In this document: positions 1 to 11,053 of the stretch, in pieces | Layout: each line of letters opens with the position of its first letter | Numbering within the stretch: the stretch's first letter is position 1 | Source: Channallabes apus | Taxonomy: Eukaryota > Chordata > Actinopteri > Siluriformes > Clariidae | Direction of reading: 5' to 3' | Assembly: GCA_030522415.1 (NCBI GenBank) | Contig: CM060112.1 | Location: forward strand, 13,001,001-13,065,000 | DNA: 64,000 bases | Translations under genes and position numbers: made by a program | The notes under the pieces: generated by a model | Seen by the model: only the letters and a program-made list of their open reading frames with translations | The model's database searches: none | What the model was told of the DNA's origin: nothing

Positions 1-425
1 AATGGAAAAATCATATTTTAATTATGTATTAATTCTGATCCTTGTAGTAAGTGTGTCACGTAGACGTTAGAAGTTTGAACTTGGTTGTCGAAGCTTAGAG
101 ACACAAGGCTGAGAACAGAATAGAAACAACCTGATTGTAGTTGTCCCTGAATAAATGATAAGGTATGGACATCTGGTCTGGGGCAGATAAAGAGTCATGA
201 GTTTGAATGTAGGAACTTCATGTACGGGGCGTTGATTATGTTAACAGAGATGTTTGTGTATAAAATAGGTCAGCTGGAGAAAGAGATCACCTTTCTCTAT
301 GCTGCAACTGTTTGCTGTATGAGACTGGTCCTTCTGCAGAAGTTTAAAATAAAACCTTTGTTACTTTGCTCTTACCCAGTGTATGAATTACTTGTCTTTA
401 TATTGGTTTCAGAATTTCCACCACA
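1..425 (+). mobile_element. Putative 5' LTR of ERV-1 (left edge uncertain)
   Basis: The segment is organised like a retroviral LTR. A TATA box (TATAAAATA) lies at 259-267 and a polyadenylation signal AATAAA at 348-353, followed by a U5-like stretch ending in ...CCACCACA at 425. A primer-binding-like stretch (TTGGCGTTGTCGG) starts three bases later. A gag-like reading frame follows downstream in the same orientation. The U3 start could not be fixed and may lie left of the window. No matching 3' LTR was found after env, so the call rests on signal order rather than on paired repeats. Confidence 0.55.
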
Positions 426-1330
426 ACTTGGCGTTGTCGGCAGTTCTCCGTGTTTGAGGAAGGCATTGGAGAATCCCGGGGAGGCGTAAGTGCTGACGCC
501 TTGAAAGCTTTTCACTTCATCTCAAACGCTTAATTGGCAATCGAGCGTGAGAGGACTGGGGATTCACCATGTCACCTCAACACCGGAGTTAAAAGAACTA
601 AAATAGTGTGGTAAGGAAATTTTTTAAGTTGTAAGTCTTTAAGTTGTAATTGAGTAAGAAGTGCGCTTTCTCACAGTGGCTGGGATAGATTTAAACTTGG
701 ATCTATCACACGAGTCTGGGATTCGTGAAAAGTACCCAAAAAAGTGCAAAGGCGCACAAAAGAGAGAGAGATAGGGTACTGGTTTCGCCTCGTTTACGAA
801 AACTTGGCCCCGCAGCAGACGTGCTCGGTGTGAGGACCTCCGGAGGTAAAGCAAGTCAGAGTGCAGGGTTGCAAGATGCACACGTAAAAGTCAAGAGGAC
901 TTTACGGGAAAAAGGAAAAACAGTCAAGGGGACTGTTGAGGTAAATTAAGGTAGAGTGTAAAGTGCACCGGTAAAAGTCAAGAGGACTTTGCGGCAGAGT
1001 GCAAGCTGCACCGGTAGCAGTCAAGGGGACTGTGAGAGCACTGTGAGTTAGTGGCACGCGTAAATTGACAAGTAAAAATCATGGGTAACAGCAAAAAAAA
1101 AAAAAAAGATTGGTACTCTTGTAGCGTTCCTTGGTAAAGATAACATCTAAATTATGTTTGAGAAATGTAGAAATCCAGGGAAAACAAAAGAAAAAAAAAA
1201 AAAAAGAGAAATGTAGAATTATTAATTACTGAGATTGCTTTTGAGTTGTGGATGTGTGAATCATGTGTAGATAGATAATTACAATAACAAAAAGAAAAAC
1301 AAAGTAAACATTAATCGGGTAGGATTTAAT
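426..1330 (+). promoter_or_regulatory. ERV-1 leader with candidate major splice donor
   Basis: Untranslated leader between the LTR and gag. It starts with the primer-binding-like stretch near 428 and holds a consensus splice donor, GC|GTAAGT, with GT at 486-487. This is a suitable position for the donor that makes spliced env mRNA in simple retroviruses. The remainder contains repeated AAGAGGACTTT(A/G)CGG and GTCAAGGGGACTGT motifs at about 890-1030 and two A-rich tracts near 1095 and 1190. No coding signal is seen. Confidence 0.45.
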
Positions 1331-2567
1331 ATGTGGAAGGCAGAAGCAGAACTTAGAGAAAAACGCATACAACCTAAAATGCAAGGACAAAACATTGATT
1401 CTTTTCAGTGTGTTAAGTCTGTGGCAGATCCCGACCTGGACGGCTGCCCCCCGTGGCCCCAGCTATTAGACAGATAGCCCTTACAGCAGATCCAGTAAGA
1501 CAGCATGGACAAGAGACTTCTCGGCAGGCCCCAGCACAGCAAGCACAACTCTGTCTCCAATTTCGTCACATACTCGAACCAAGGCTCAGCTGAAAAGAGA
1601 AAAGGCTGATAGACAACCACCACCTGATGACAGCGAGGACGAGAGAGAGGAACTCTTAGCAGCTACAGGAAGTGTTCATCAAGTAATTACTGCTCCAATG
1701 ATGGAAGTAGCAGGGGCGGATGGCACAGCGATGCTTGTTCACCGACAATGGACAATAAAGGACATCGAAAATGCACATGGACAACTCCCAGACCCGAGAG
1801 AGGGGGGAGGACAGAAATTCGGTGATGAAATGAGCAGATTTTGCTCAGAGTTTCGCCCGACATCTTATGAAATGCGACGACTTTTGGGGAGAAAACTAGG
1901 TGCGGACTTTGCAAAGATTAAGTATTCCTGGCCAACGGACAATGTTTTCGCATGGCGAGCTCAGGCTGATCATGAAGAAAACCAAGCATTTAACGGTTTT
2001 GTGGTGTGCCTTACAGCAGCGTGTAGAGAAGCGTTCCCAGCAAAAATGGATATGACTAAAATATCAATGTGCAAACAATAACCAGGAGAGAGCGTGTCAC
2101 ACTATCTCACCCGTCTCACTGAGGTACATGATGCAAACAGCGGGTTGGAGAGGCCTGCAGACAAGTCCGTGGCAGCAATCTCACCGTATGAAGCACATTT
2201 GAGGAACAGTTTCATAAATGGATTACAGGAGGACATCGCTCAGAAGGTGAAAAACACATGGGTTGGATGGGACACTGGAAAACTTAGTCTCATTGAACAA
2301 CATGCAATACACGCGGAAAAGCTGGTATCACAAGAAAAAGATAAGCGCAACAAGAAGAGAGAAGACCAGAGTCACAAAGCACAGCTGGCAGTGTTGCAGA
2401 TGGTAAGACAAACTGCGGATGTACAGTACAGGAGACGTGGAAGAGGACGTGGGAGAACAAATGGCTGTTATGCATGCGGAAGTGAAGACCATTGGATTAG
2501 AGACTGTCCGAGAAGGAGCAGAGGAGAGGAATTGATTAGGAGAGGTGAGGATAAGGGTGGAAATTGA
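1331..2567 (+). pseudogene. gag: ERV-1 gag, interrupted
   Basis: Gag encodes the structural polyprotein that assembles retroviral cores. The likely start is ATG 1331. Frames at 1331-1690, 1698-2081 and 2094-2567 together look like one gag broken by stops and frame changes; TAA at 2079-2081 separates the two best blocks. The middle block resembles the gammaretroviral capsid domain. The last block continues it with a charged, Lys/Glu-rich coiled segment and ends in one CCHC zinc knuckle, CYACGSEDHWIRDC (C-X2-C-X4-H-X4-C), at about 2466-2507, the nucleocapsid signature. A single knuckle fits gamma/epsilon-type retroviruses. Protease and reverse transcriptase, expected next, are missing. An inactive fossil copy. 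Confidence 0.75.
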
Positions 2568-3404
2568 CAGAAAAAGGCCAGGGGCGTGGGGAGCAGACCC
2601 GAAGGAGTCTAAAAATGGTGAGTCTAAAAAAGGGTGAGTCAAAGAATTATTTTTCCTACTAACACTTCTTGCTCTGATCGCAATGAAGAAAAGCTTGCTA
2701 TCTTTTTCAATGATTCAATTCACGTTTGTATCTTAGAAACATCCACACATGCTACGTATGATCTTGAAGTATACAGTATCAGTAAAATGCCAACAATGGA
2801 ATTGCAGCTCCATGACAAACAAATTTCATTTTGCTACATTCCATGCAGGTCATTAAAGTGTGTGAATTTGACAGTTTAGTGAAACAGAGTGGCAGATTCC
2901 TGAACTCTGTGGGCACTTCAGGACATGCAGCTGAAAAGAGATATATAGTGGGCTACAGTAATTTGACATTTCTAGTTCATGAAGTTTCAGTATCTTTTAT
3001 ACAGAGAAGAATCACACTTATTTGCAACAGAGTGGTTAAAGTACAATACTAAATTATAAATATCAATGTGGAAAGATGTATAGTTCTAACCCTCCAACTC
3101 CTTTCTTTCACTGTTAAACAACTTTGTTCCACTAGGATTGATCCACAGTAAGCGCCACTACGGAATCCAGATATAAAATGAACGTGGATGGAACAATATT
3201 TTGTGATAGAGAAATGGGTGTTAACAGGAGTTTGTCATAGTTATAGCACATGAAATTTAAATAGTGTAAATGTAATGCTCAAACTAACAAATTAGATTCT
3301 ATTTCAGAAAAACAGATGCAGCAGCGAAGGCCGTGGCCAAACTTCCCCTTTCCTATAACCATAACATGTGTGTGTGTGTGTAATGCTCTCACCCCCACAG
3401 CTAA
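2568..3404 (+). other. Degenerate ERV-1 interior, no recognisable pol
   Basis: About 0.8 kb between gag and the first integrase-like scrap. Protease, reverse transcriptase and RNase H would lie here in an intact provirus, but none of their motifs is visible in any plus-strand frame (no DTG protease triad, no YxDD). Short open frames at 2634-2879 and 2831-3052 show no recognisable domain. The space is far too small for a pol gene, so a large deletion is inferred. Confidence 0.5.
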
Positions 3405-3870
3405 CCTTGAAGAGCTTCAGAGCTACAGTCACTCCAGGAGAGGAAACACTCTGGAGAAAAGCGGGATGTGTTTTGACAGAAGGGGTTTGGTACGACCCCA
3501 ATCACAAGCCATGTCTACCTACAAAGCTATTTCTTTTTATGCTAAGTTGACACATGGGTAAGGACCATGTGTAAAAAGGGGGAATAAGCGATAGTATGTG
3601 CATTTGTGTTACTAATAACATACTGTACTGTAGATAAAGGAATTAAGATGAAGCCAGAGCACACAAAAAGTAAAAGGACATTGTGAAGATGAAATGTTAT
3701 GTTATTGTGCAAAACTCTTTGAGGATTTATTTTTAATACAGGCCCACTGACAGTGCTCCTAACACCACAAAAAGAAGTCAAAGTAGTGGAAACAGAGATG
3801 GGGGTACACGCCAGCCACCCCAAACATGTTCCAGAACCTAAGAGAAAACAACACAGAGGTCACCAAGGGT
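3405..3870 (+). pseudogene. pol: ERV-1 integrase remnants (N- and C-terminal ends only)
   Basis: Two short blocks look like the two ends of a gamma-type integrase. Around 3405-3590 the frame reads through TLWRKAGCVLTEGVWYDP and KPCLPTK towards a THG-KDHVSKGG-like segment, resembling the region leading into the HHCC zinc-binding domain. Around 3742-3870 GPLTVLLTPQKEVKV and VHASHPKHVPEPKRK resemble the C-terminal SH3-like domain that ends gammaretroviral integrases. The catalytic DDE core between them is absent, and about 150 bp of unrelated-looking sequence separates the blocks. This shows that ERV-1 once carried pol and lost its middle. Confidence 0.5.
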
Positions 3871-4172
3871 GAACAGTGATGTGCTAGTAACCTCTCCTGT
3901 AAACCCCGACAGACCCTCACCTGCACGCAAAAAGTGCATGGGTCAGAAGAACCAACTAGAGTGACAAACATTGCAGAACCACAACTCTCCACTCAAATTC
4001 ATCACAACAATAAGTACACTACATTTGAGGACAACACATGAAGAAATTGTAAGGTGTCAAAGTAGCAGTAGCACTGAGTAACATTGGTGACATATAAAAG
4101 TAATTAGAGTTAAAAGTAAGTATTGTAACTACTGACAGAATAGAAGACAGTTTTAGAGGACGGAGAATATTA

Positions 4173-5670
4173 GTGACTGAGATTATTCACACTACAGACA
4201 TTGAATTAGCTGGACTGGACCCTTGGTTACAAATGAGAAAACAACACCCCAAAGCAATTTGGGTAATTTTAGGAATAATAATAGTTATGGTTACCCTGAT
4301 GTGCCTACTTATTGAGAATTCGGAGAGAAATGGTCATGGTAAAGTCTATTTAACAAACTCAAGCCACATGCATTTAACTAGAATAAAGAGAAGAGACAGC
4401 ATGATAAAAAGGCATAATGCTAATCTCAATGGATGTGCAGGGAATTGGGAATGTGCCCTATCATTAGACATTGCTGATAATATAACAGACATACATAACC
4501 TCTTGTGTTGTGTATGCCATGTCATGTCCTTGTGCTGGGTAGCACTGCCCCTAAATAATGTCACAGAAGCAAATGCAGACAACACGTCTTGTATTATACC
4601 GATAACCACCATGGCCATCTTACAGATATCAGCATAATACAATCAAACAGGGAGGCCAAACTCAGCAGTCCCTGAGTGTAATTATTCCAATAACCTATGT
4701 GTTGATGCCCCAGGGAGCTATTGCTCCCCATTGCCTGTTAAGAAATATGAAGACAATTCTACTTATACAGTATGGTCCCATGGCAAAAAGGAGACACTTG
4801 CGTTGTGCAAGATCAAAGGGAAAATGGGGAACCTGACTTAGGATGGTCTGAGTGCACCACTTACGTTCGTATAACCAATCGTTCAAAAGGTAGGTCACCT
4901 AAATGTAGTATAGATGGTAATTATTTTCCAAATGATGGTAGTTGTCCGTTCATAGAACTATCGTCAACAAATACAGTAATCTGGGTGTGTGGGTCAGACG
5001 CATATGTGACGTTACCCAGGTATTTCAATTGGACAGGCTCATGATATCCTGCATATGTAACTCCTAGCATGTCAGTACACACAGAAAATCCGTGGGGGCC
5101 ACGGATGTCAGATAATAGAAGAAAAAAAGATGTCCCTATTAAATTTCATGGTTACACTTTAGGAAACCGGTGGACTAGCCCAGGAGCAAATGTAGGCTGG
5201 TCACTCTTCCTCGGCGGAGGAACAGCTGTAGCCCTAAACAAGGTAAATGGTTTAGCATACAGTACATGTTACTGATACAAAAAAAAAATGACACTGTAAA
5301 TGCCCTTCAGTTAGTAAATGATGAACTTAAGCAGGTTAGAGAGATCACGATTCAAAATAGAATGGCTCTGGATATTTTACTGGCCGAGAGAGGTGGAGTG
5401 TGTAAAGTTCTAAACACCTCTTGTTGTTTTTATATTCCTGACGATCATCAGAATATCAGCAACATCATAAACCACATGAAGAATGCTTTGCAACCACCTC
5501 CCCAAGTAGAGTCTTGGATCTCGTGGTTAACACAATTATGGGGAGGCTGGGGTTATTGGCTGGTTTATAGTGTTTTACCAATTGGGATTATAATCTTGTT
5601 AGGCCTCTGTATAACACCCTGTATTTGCAGATGTATACAGGGACTAGTTCTGAACACAGTAAATTATTAA
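4173..5670 (+). pseudogene. env: ERV-1 envelope gene, gamma-type, interrupted
   Basis: Envelope glycoprotein precursor (surface plus transmembrane subunits) of an endogenous retrovirus. The first frame (4173-4637) has an N-terminal hydrophobic segment (about residues 28-47, AIWVILGIIIVMVTLMCLLI) acting as signal anchor, then Cys- and Asn-rich surface-like sequence. Further blocks lie at 4772-5044 and 5069-5275. The basic run RRKK near 5118-5130 could be the subunit cleavage site, followed by a Gly/Ala-rich fusion-peptide-like stretch. The last block (5266-5670) is the best preserved: a heptad-like helix, an immunosuppressive-domain-like stretch, the C-X6-CC motif CKVLNTSCC of gamma-type TM subunits, a membrane helix and a Cys-rich tail. 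At least three stops or frameshifts break it, so no full protein can be made. Confidence 0.8.
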
Positions 5671-6568
5671 ATGTTAAGACAGACTGACAACATAGAACGG
5701 AAAACGGACTGGGACGACCCGACTTCTGACAGAGTTCGAAATTCCGGTGACTATCAGTTTGAATGTTTAGATCATGGTATGGAAGAAGACATAATGTAAA
5801 TCTTTAGAGAAATATAAAGCATGTATATTTAAGTAGGTTGAGGAGTCCATGGCGTATACAGACTTTTTTTTACATTCCTAGTGGTTGAAGTTAAATAATT
5901 TCACTGACATTCAAGAACGTATGTAAAAATTGTTGTGTTTATTTATTTGCATATTTATGCATAAATTAAGTAAATGTTATTTATTTTTCATCATAGAAAT
6001 GTGAATAGGGAACATTATAGAGTTCTTATTAAAGGAAGTGATTGATGTGATTATTTATATATATTGTGTTTTTCACTTTATTTCTGTCACTTTAGGTTGC
6101 TGTTACTATATATTAAAAGCAATATAGTATTATAATTTAGATTGAAACGTATTGCTTAACAGTCTTGACAGTAGTCTTAATATTAATGACAATTTAAATT
6201 TTCTTGATCTCCTCTGGTTGTTTAATAATAATTTGAGAGAATGCTGTGACAGGTGCATACAGAGAATACCAGATCAAGTGACTAGTGTACAAATGATCAC
6301 TGTAGGAAATGGGGTACATTAGACACTGTTACTCCCATCAGATTTAAAAAAAAGTCAGAGATAAAACACGTGGTACAACAGTCATACTCGCGCCCTAAAG
6401 AGAGCAACCCCGTAACCTTGAGTGAAAATGGAGCAAAACTAAATTAGAAGTTTTTCGAATTGCGTATAAAGACAGTATGTGCAGCTATAGACAGGCTCTA
6501 AAAATTGCTAGGACCGAGCATCTTAGCCAACTGATAGCAAGAAACCAAAACAATCCCAGGTTCTTATT
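5671..6568. other. ERV-1 3' flank, no gene seen
   Basis: AT-rich sequence after env. No copy of the proposed 5' LTR is recognisable here, so the 3' LTR is missing, too decayed, or lies beyond a rearrangement. Only very short frames are present. Confidence 0.5.
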
Positions 6569-6872
6569 TACAAACCGGATTCCAAAAAAGTTGGGACACT
6601 AAACAAATTGTGAATAAAAACTGAATGCAATGATGTGGAGATGGCAAATGTCAATATTTTATTCAGAATAGAACATAGATGACAGATCAAAAGTTTAATC
6701 CGAGAAAATTTATAATTTTAAAGGAAAAATATGTTGATTCCAAATTTCACGGTGTCAACAAATCCCAAAAAAGTTGGGACAAGGCCATTTTCACCACTGT
6801 GTGGCATCTCCCCTTCTTCTTACAACACTCAACAGACGTCTGGGGACCGAGGAGACGTCCTCCGACTCTCAG
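6569..6872. mobile_element. Fragment of an unassigned DNA-transposon-like repeat
   Basis: Starts near ACAAACCGGATTCC and contains the phrase AAAAAAGTTGGGAC twice (about 6583 and 6768). This pairing of motifs is familiar from a dispersed fish repeat, possibly Kolobok-type, but the assignment is from memory. It stops abruptly where BEL/Pao sequence begins at about 6873, so it is truncated at one end. Confidence 0.4.
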
Positions 6873-7721
6873 CTATCCATCCTGTAGTACTGGGTCCAGT
6901 TTGGACAAGCAACTGTTTCTTTTTACAGATGCCTGGCGTTTTGGCTGTGTGTGAATTCCCTGTTTGAATTCTGCTGCTGCTTTACCCTTTTGCAACGTAA
7001 GAATTTCTTCCTTAAAATTTTGTCTTTGAGTAAATTTAATGATTTCGTTTTCTGCTCTTGTTAGTTCTTGAGCTGTTAGTGACTTGTAATTTTCTGTCTT
7101 TGGGTTATCTACTTGTGTTTTAACCCTTTCTGTTTTTTGTTTGAGCATGTCTCTGATGCGAAGGATCCAGGCAACGGATCTTTTTAACTTGTGCCAATCA
7201 GAGTGATGATTAATCAGTTTACTCACTGCGTCTGCGCATTTTGTAACGCTCACAATATTCACTAAAGCTGAGAGTTTAATTTCATCATCATTTTGTGTTA
7301 TTGATGTGTCATGAATATTTTCAGGCCATTTGCACTCTGCTTCTTTGAGAAAGGAGAGACCATGGATCCAGTTAACATTTTTCATGAACTTTTCACATGA
7401 TACCTCCCTGGCGGCAGGATCAGCTGGGTTTTTTGAGGTATTAACGTACCTCCATTGCTGTGACTTGGTTGACTCTCTTATAGTGGCGATTCTGTTGGCC
7501 ACAAAGGTTTTAAAACGAAGTGTTTCATTATCAATGTATCTCAAAACAGTTGTACTGTCAGTCCAAAACATAGAGTCCAGCAATTTCAATTCTAGCTGTT
7601 CTTTCAACATTTTGTCATTTTTTTTACAGCGACCACATGACCACATCATGTCAGTTCCATTCGTGGAATGGTGGTTTGTTTCAGGGGTGCTACACTCGAA
7701 TTCCCCATCATGAATGAACAA
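6873..7721 (-). pseudogene. pol: BEL/Pao pol, RNase H to integrase N-terminal region
   Basis: A 282-residue frame covering the end of RNase H ([16 protein letters not shown], with the catalytic Asp of the TDS motif) and the linker towards integrase. It ends with the pre-integrase segment SCLSKLDPVLQDG, typical of Pao/BEL polyproteins just before the conserved glycine-rich LRVGGR-like stretch. The frame is cut at the element edge, so the integrase catalytic core is absent. The first 25 or so residues do not match copy 2 and appear to come from a small local rearrangement near 7640-7700 with a CGRCKK insertion. Confidence 0.75.
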
Positions 7722-7906
7722 TGTGTAAGTCCATCAGCGTTTACTAACCTGAGGTATGAGACAGCTCCGTATCCCATTTTACTTGCATCCGAGAAGTGGT
7801 GAAGTTGTGCTGTAGCTGTAACTCCGAAGTCGGCTGGTTTTATGCACCTTGCTACGCTGAACTCGGACAGTCTGTGCAGCTCTTGCAGCCAGGTTTTCCA
7901 TGCCAT
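7646..7906 (-). pseudogene. pol: BEL/Pao pol, RNase H fragment
   Basis: An 86-residue frame aligned by eye to residues after the reverse transcriptase of copy 2. It contains [18 protein letters not shown], the first RNase H strand with its catalytic Asp (SDAS), and the downstream RMELT motif that supplies the catalytic Glu. It is separated from the RT frame by a shift near 7940 and from the next pol block by a shift near 7640. Confidence 0.75.
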
Positions 7907-7945
7907 TGCAAACTGCTCGGGAATGTCATCATTCCAGGCTAATTT

Positions 7946-8815
7946 TTATTTACATAACTGTTGCATTAGAGTTTTAGCTGGCAGTATGGCAGGTGGGAGA
8001 AAGCCTAACAGGTCGTATGTTGAGCTAGTGATTGACAGAATTCCTCTTCTTGTCACAGGTCGTTCCTTTAAACTAATTTTGAACTTGAACATGTCTGAAT
8101 CAATGCACCACAGCACCCCCAGAGCTCTCTCTATGGGCAGTGCATCTTTACTCACGTCTAAGTCTCTCATGTCTTTGATCATTTCGCTCTCGGGAATGAC
8201 AGTCAGGAAGGCACGGCTATTGCTTGCCCATTTAGTGAGGTTAAACCCTCCGCTTGCACAGAGACTTGTGAGATCATTGTATAGGGCGACTGCTTGGTCA
8301 TGACTCGAAACGGATTTCAAGCAGTCGTCTATATAAAAGTTTTTAAGCACTGTATTGACTGCCACAGCAGGTGCATTGCTGCGGTTTTCTTCTGCTGTCT
8401 TTCTGAGGGCGAAGTTAGCAACGCTAGGCGACGATTTTGCACCGAACACATGAACTAACATTTTATTTACAAATAAGTCTTGGTTCACATCTCCATTCGG
8501 CCACCATGGGAAGTGCAGCAGATCTGTGTCCTTCTCGGGGACTTTCACGTGATAGTACATGGCTTCTACTGTGTCACATTTCTTGGACTTTATTTTAACA
8601 GGTACTATGGGGAGGATGCAATTATCTCCAGCCCCAGTGAGCGCATTTGATTCGTGACTCGCTGCAGGTGGTGTATTTGTTGTGTCACCTTCGGTTTCGT
8701 TTCTATGGGTGCCTGTAACTAACTGCGCAGTGTCTTGCACTGCTCTGTGTAGCATGCGCAGATGTGGCTTTAAACACAATGAACATATAATTTTTCTGGT
8801 ACAGTCTTTCCACAA
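7946..8815 (-). pseudogene. pol: BEL/Pao zinc-knuckle/protease start fused to reverse transcriptase
   Basis: A 289-residue frame. Residues 1-70 match the gag-end/protease-start segment of copy 2 (PIVPVKIKSKK). At about 8569-8575 the frame jumps directly into reverse transcriptase at VEAMYYHVKVPEKD, followed by the active-site motif FYIDDCL (YxDD) and the RT thumb region. Copy 2 has about 1 kb between these two points, holding the protease DQGS site and the first part of RT, so copy 1 carries an internal deletion that kept the frame open. Protease is lost and RT is truncated. Dead copy. Confidence 0.8.
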
Positions 8816-9477
8816 ATGACCCTTTATTAAACATCCGAAAACAGAATCCGTTTCCTTTTAACAATTCTACTTTGTCTTTGTATGTCTTATCATTAAATTG
8901 GAAGCAATCGTCTAAGATATGCAATGTGTGCACGGTTTAGTGAAGGCGCTGACAGGTAATGTACCGGCATTCTTGTGTGCTTGGATTTTCTGTCGCTGGT
9001 TGCGGCGTCCAGGTCCGTAGAGTACGCGCTGCTTAGGTGCGCGTTGCTCGAGTCAGTGACTCTCGTTCGCAGGCTGCGCTCGGCTGTTGCATGTTGACTT
9101 GGAAAGGAGACCTGATCGCGTTTGTGTTCGTCTTTATGAGTGTACACAAGCACATCAACGTTACTTCTCATGAAGTTCTCTCTCAGCTTCCCGTATTCGG
9201 GTCTGTACTCAGTTTCAATGATGTCTAACTTACGTGCATAGTTCATAGGTGTCTTTAATGCAATAGACATTGCATTCCGTCGAATTCGCTTGCCTTTTCT
9301 TGCATCCAGCGCCTCGTTGAGGTTCTTTCTGTTCATCTCGTAGAGCGCCGTTAGGCTCCCCAGCCAAGTGCCGGGAGCGTCGTCCTTGCCGCTTAACATC
9401 ATGAATTTCAAACGAACCGGGAAAGTCTCTTTCGGTTTCGCTTGTTTTCGTTCAAACGGCGGACGCTTTTGACTTTA
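8703..9477 (-). pseudogene. gag: BEL/Pao copy 1 gag-side region with unrecognised 172-aa frame
   Basis: Between the 5' LTR and the RT fusion. The frame at 8703-8933 holds a damaged zinc-knuckle segment matching copy 2 (CFRMFNKGSFVERLY where copy 2 has two intact knuckles). The frame at 8893-9411 (172 residues) begins MKFMMLSGKDDAPGTWLGSL and is rich in Arg and Lys. I do not recognise it, and it does not match the gag of copy 2, which has a Pao gag domain here. Most of the copy-2 gag therefore appears replaced or deleted. The frame stays open back to about 9470, so coding start and origin are uncertain. Confidence 0.5.
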
Positions 9478-10104
9478 TGTAGATGCGGTCATTTTATTTC
9501 ACCAGTTTTGACGCGTAGCTCTGGTTTAAAGTTTCACTCACACGACAGAAGTCCAATCTCTTTGTCTCTTGTAGTTTATTTTGTCAGCATCAAAGAATCA
9601 ACACTTCATACAGTCATCTTGAGTAAATCCACTGTTATTACAACACCAGTTGCTGCATCTTGCAAATCTCTGACTTTAACAACCTATTTGCTGTATCTTG
9701 TAAATTACAGTCTTAGCTTACGTATATAACAACACTCTTGTGGTATATACCTACTTACGGGAGCTTATGGTTACAACAACCTAGTTGTTGTATCTTACAT
9801 TCTTAGCTTACCGGGAGCTCACGAGCTTACAAGCTTACGCTTGTGTTTCCGTAGCCTTCCGCATCTAAACTGAACTCTCTTTCATATGACAGTCATACAA
9901 ATGCATGTAATAGTGGAATGAAATCACAGACCAACTTACGATTGTCAAAATGGATGCATGATTAAGAAATTTAAAGCTTATGGCTTATGTAACAAACTTA
10001 ATGCTTAATGCTTTACTAATGAATAGAACAAGATAGAATAAATGAAATAACAAATAAAATAAACACAACAACAAATTCATAACAAGTACGATATGGCTCT
10101 TACA
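9478..10104 (-). mobile_element. BEL/Pao copy 1, 5' LTR
   Basis: Runs from TGTAGATGCGG (9478) to GGCTCTTACA (10104). On the minus strand this is TGTAAGAGCC...CCGCATCTACA, with TG...CA ends. It matches the LTR at 56133-56772 and the solo LTR at 14082-14639 in length and order of motifs. The sequence just inside the LTR, CTTTTGACTTTA, is also shared with copy 2. Confidence 0.9.
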
Positions 10105-10240
10105 GGTGCCATGTGGACTGCCATGCGCACGCAGTGGTGACATGTGGAGTGGCAGGTGTCGGTGCCATGCGCACATAGCGGTGACATGTGGAGTGGCATA
10201 TGCCTGTGGCACGGAAAGATTTTACTCTTACTGCAGTGTT
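10105..10240. repeat. Two 44-bp tandem units
   Basis: The unit begins CCATGCGCAC and contains GTGACATGTGGAGTGGCA. It occurs at about 10121 and 10165 directly after the LTR. Short and imperfect; no known family recognised. Confidence 0.6.
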
Positions 10241-11053
10241 ATAAGCTAACCAAAATGGAGCCAAATACATATTAGCAACCATAATCTAAAGCTATCTAAA
10301 ACAAGGTGAAATACATTAGAACATTTATAAACATCTGTAAACTCCATAAGGCATTAGCTTAGCCATCGGGAAATAACATGTTTGTGCTACATGAGGCAGC
10401 ATGTTAGCATGAATTACCTAAACCATATAAATGGCATTGAAAGCCAATGTGTCACACAAGCTGACAAGAGCTAGCTGTAGTGAGGAAAATATTTACTAAT
10501 ATTAGTTTAATATTATCAGAATAAGAGTTATACAGTATAAGACTTAATAACTTACCCAGTGTAGCATGGGTCTATTCTCTCTTCAAAATGCTCCCGTTCG
10601 TCGTCGGAGTCACATAGTCTTCTTCTGAGGTAAATGTAAACTCCACCCACTTTCCAGAACATTCTGAAGAGTTTCCTCGGATGTGTAAGCGTGTGTCATC
10701 TTCCAAGACGTGCAGAAAACTCTGAGTGAATCTGAGTGTCTTCAAGCCTGTGTGTGTGTTGATCATGCCGGTGTCCGGGGGCGTGGCCTAGTATGTAAAT
10801 TACCCAGACTGATTTCCGTGTGATTGGCGTGTGGGCGTGTCCTGCCTCAGGTCATTAGCAGATAAGTGTGACAGAAATGCTGTGCCTCTCCTTAGTTTCA
10901 TACAAATTACATAAACTGAGAATATTTGTTTTCAATGTGACTTGCATCATTTAAAAGTAGACACTTTAACTGAAATGAGAAATATATCTATAGAAAGCTT
11001 AATTTTAGTGACGTGTTTCAAAAAGATTTTCGCGGATACTGAGGCTTCATATA
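10241..11053. other. Non-coding stretch, nothing recognised
   Basis: No convincing coding frame, RNA gene or repeat terminus. A 64-residue minus-strand frame (10572-10766) shows no known motif. TA at 11052-11053 is the left target duplication of the following Tc1 element. Confidence 0.5.

Larger units (their letters stand above)
6873..10104 (-). mobile_element. BEL/Pao LTR retrotransposon, copy 1 (3'-truncated)
   Basis: Minus-strand element with its 5' LTR at 9478-10104, then gag-like and pol sequence running leftwards. It stops within the pol region following RNase H, where unrelated repeat begins at about 6873. The 3' LTR is missing. Copy 2 at 51.45-56.77 kb is closely similar in pol and LTR, which allows breaks to be mapped by comparison. 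Confidence 0.85.

Noticed and set aside
639..949. Frames of 74-80 residues in the ERV-1 leader
   Set aside because: They overlap on opposite strands, contain repeated leader motifs and precede gag; leaders of this type are untranslated.
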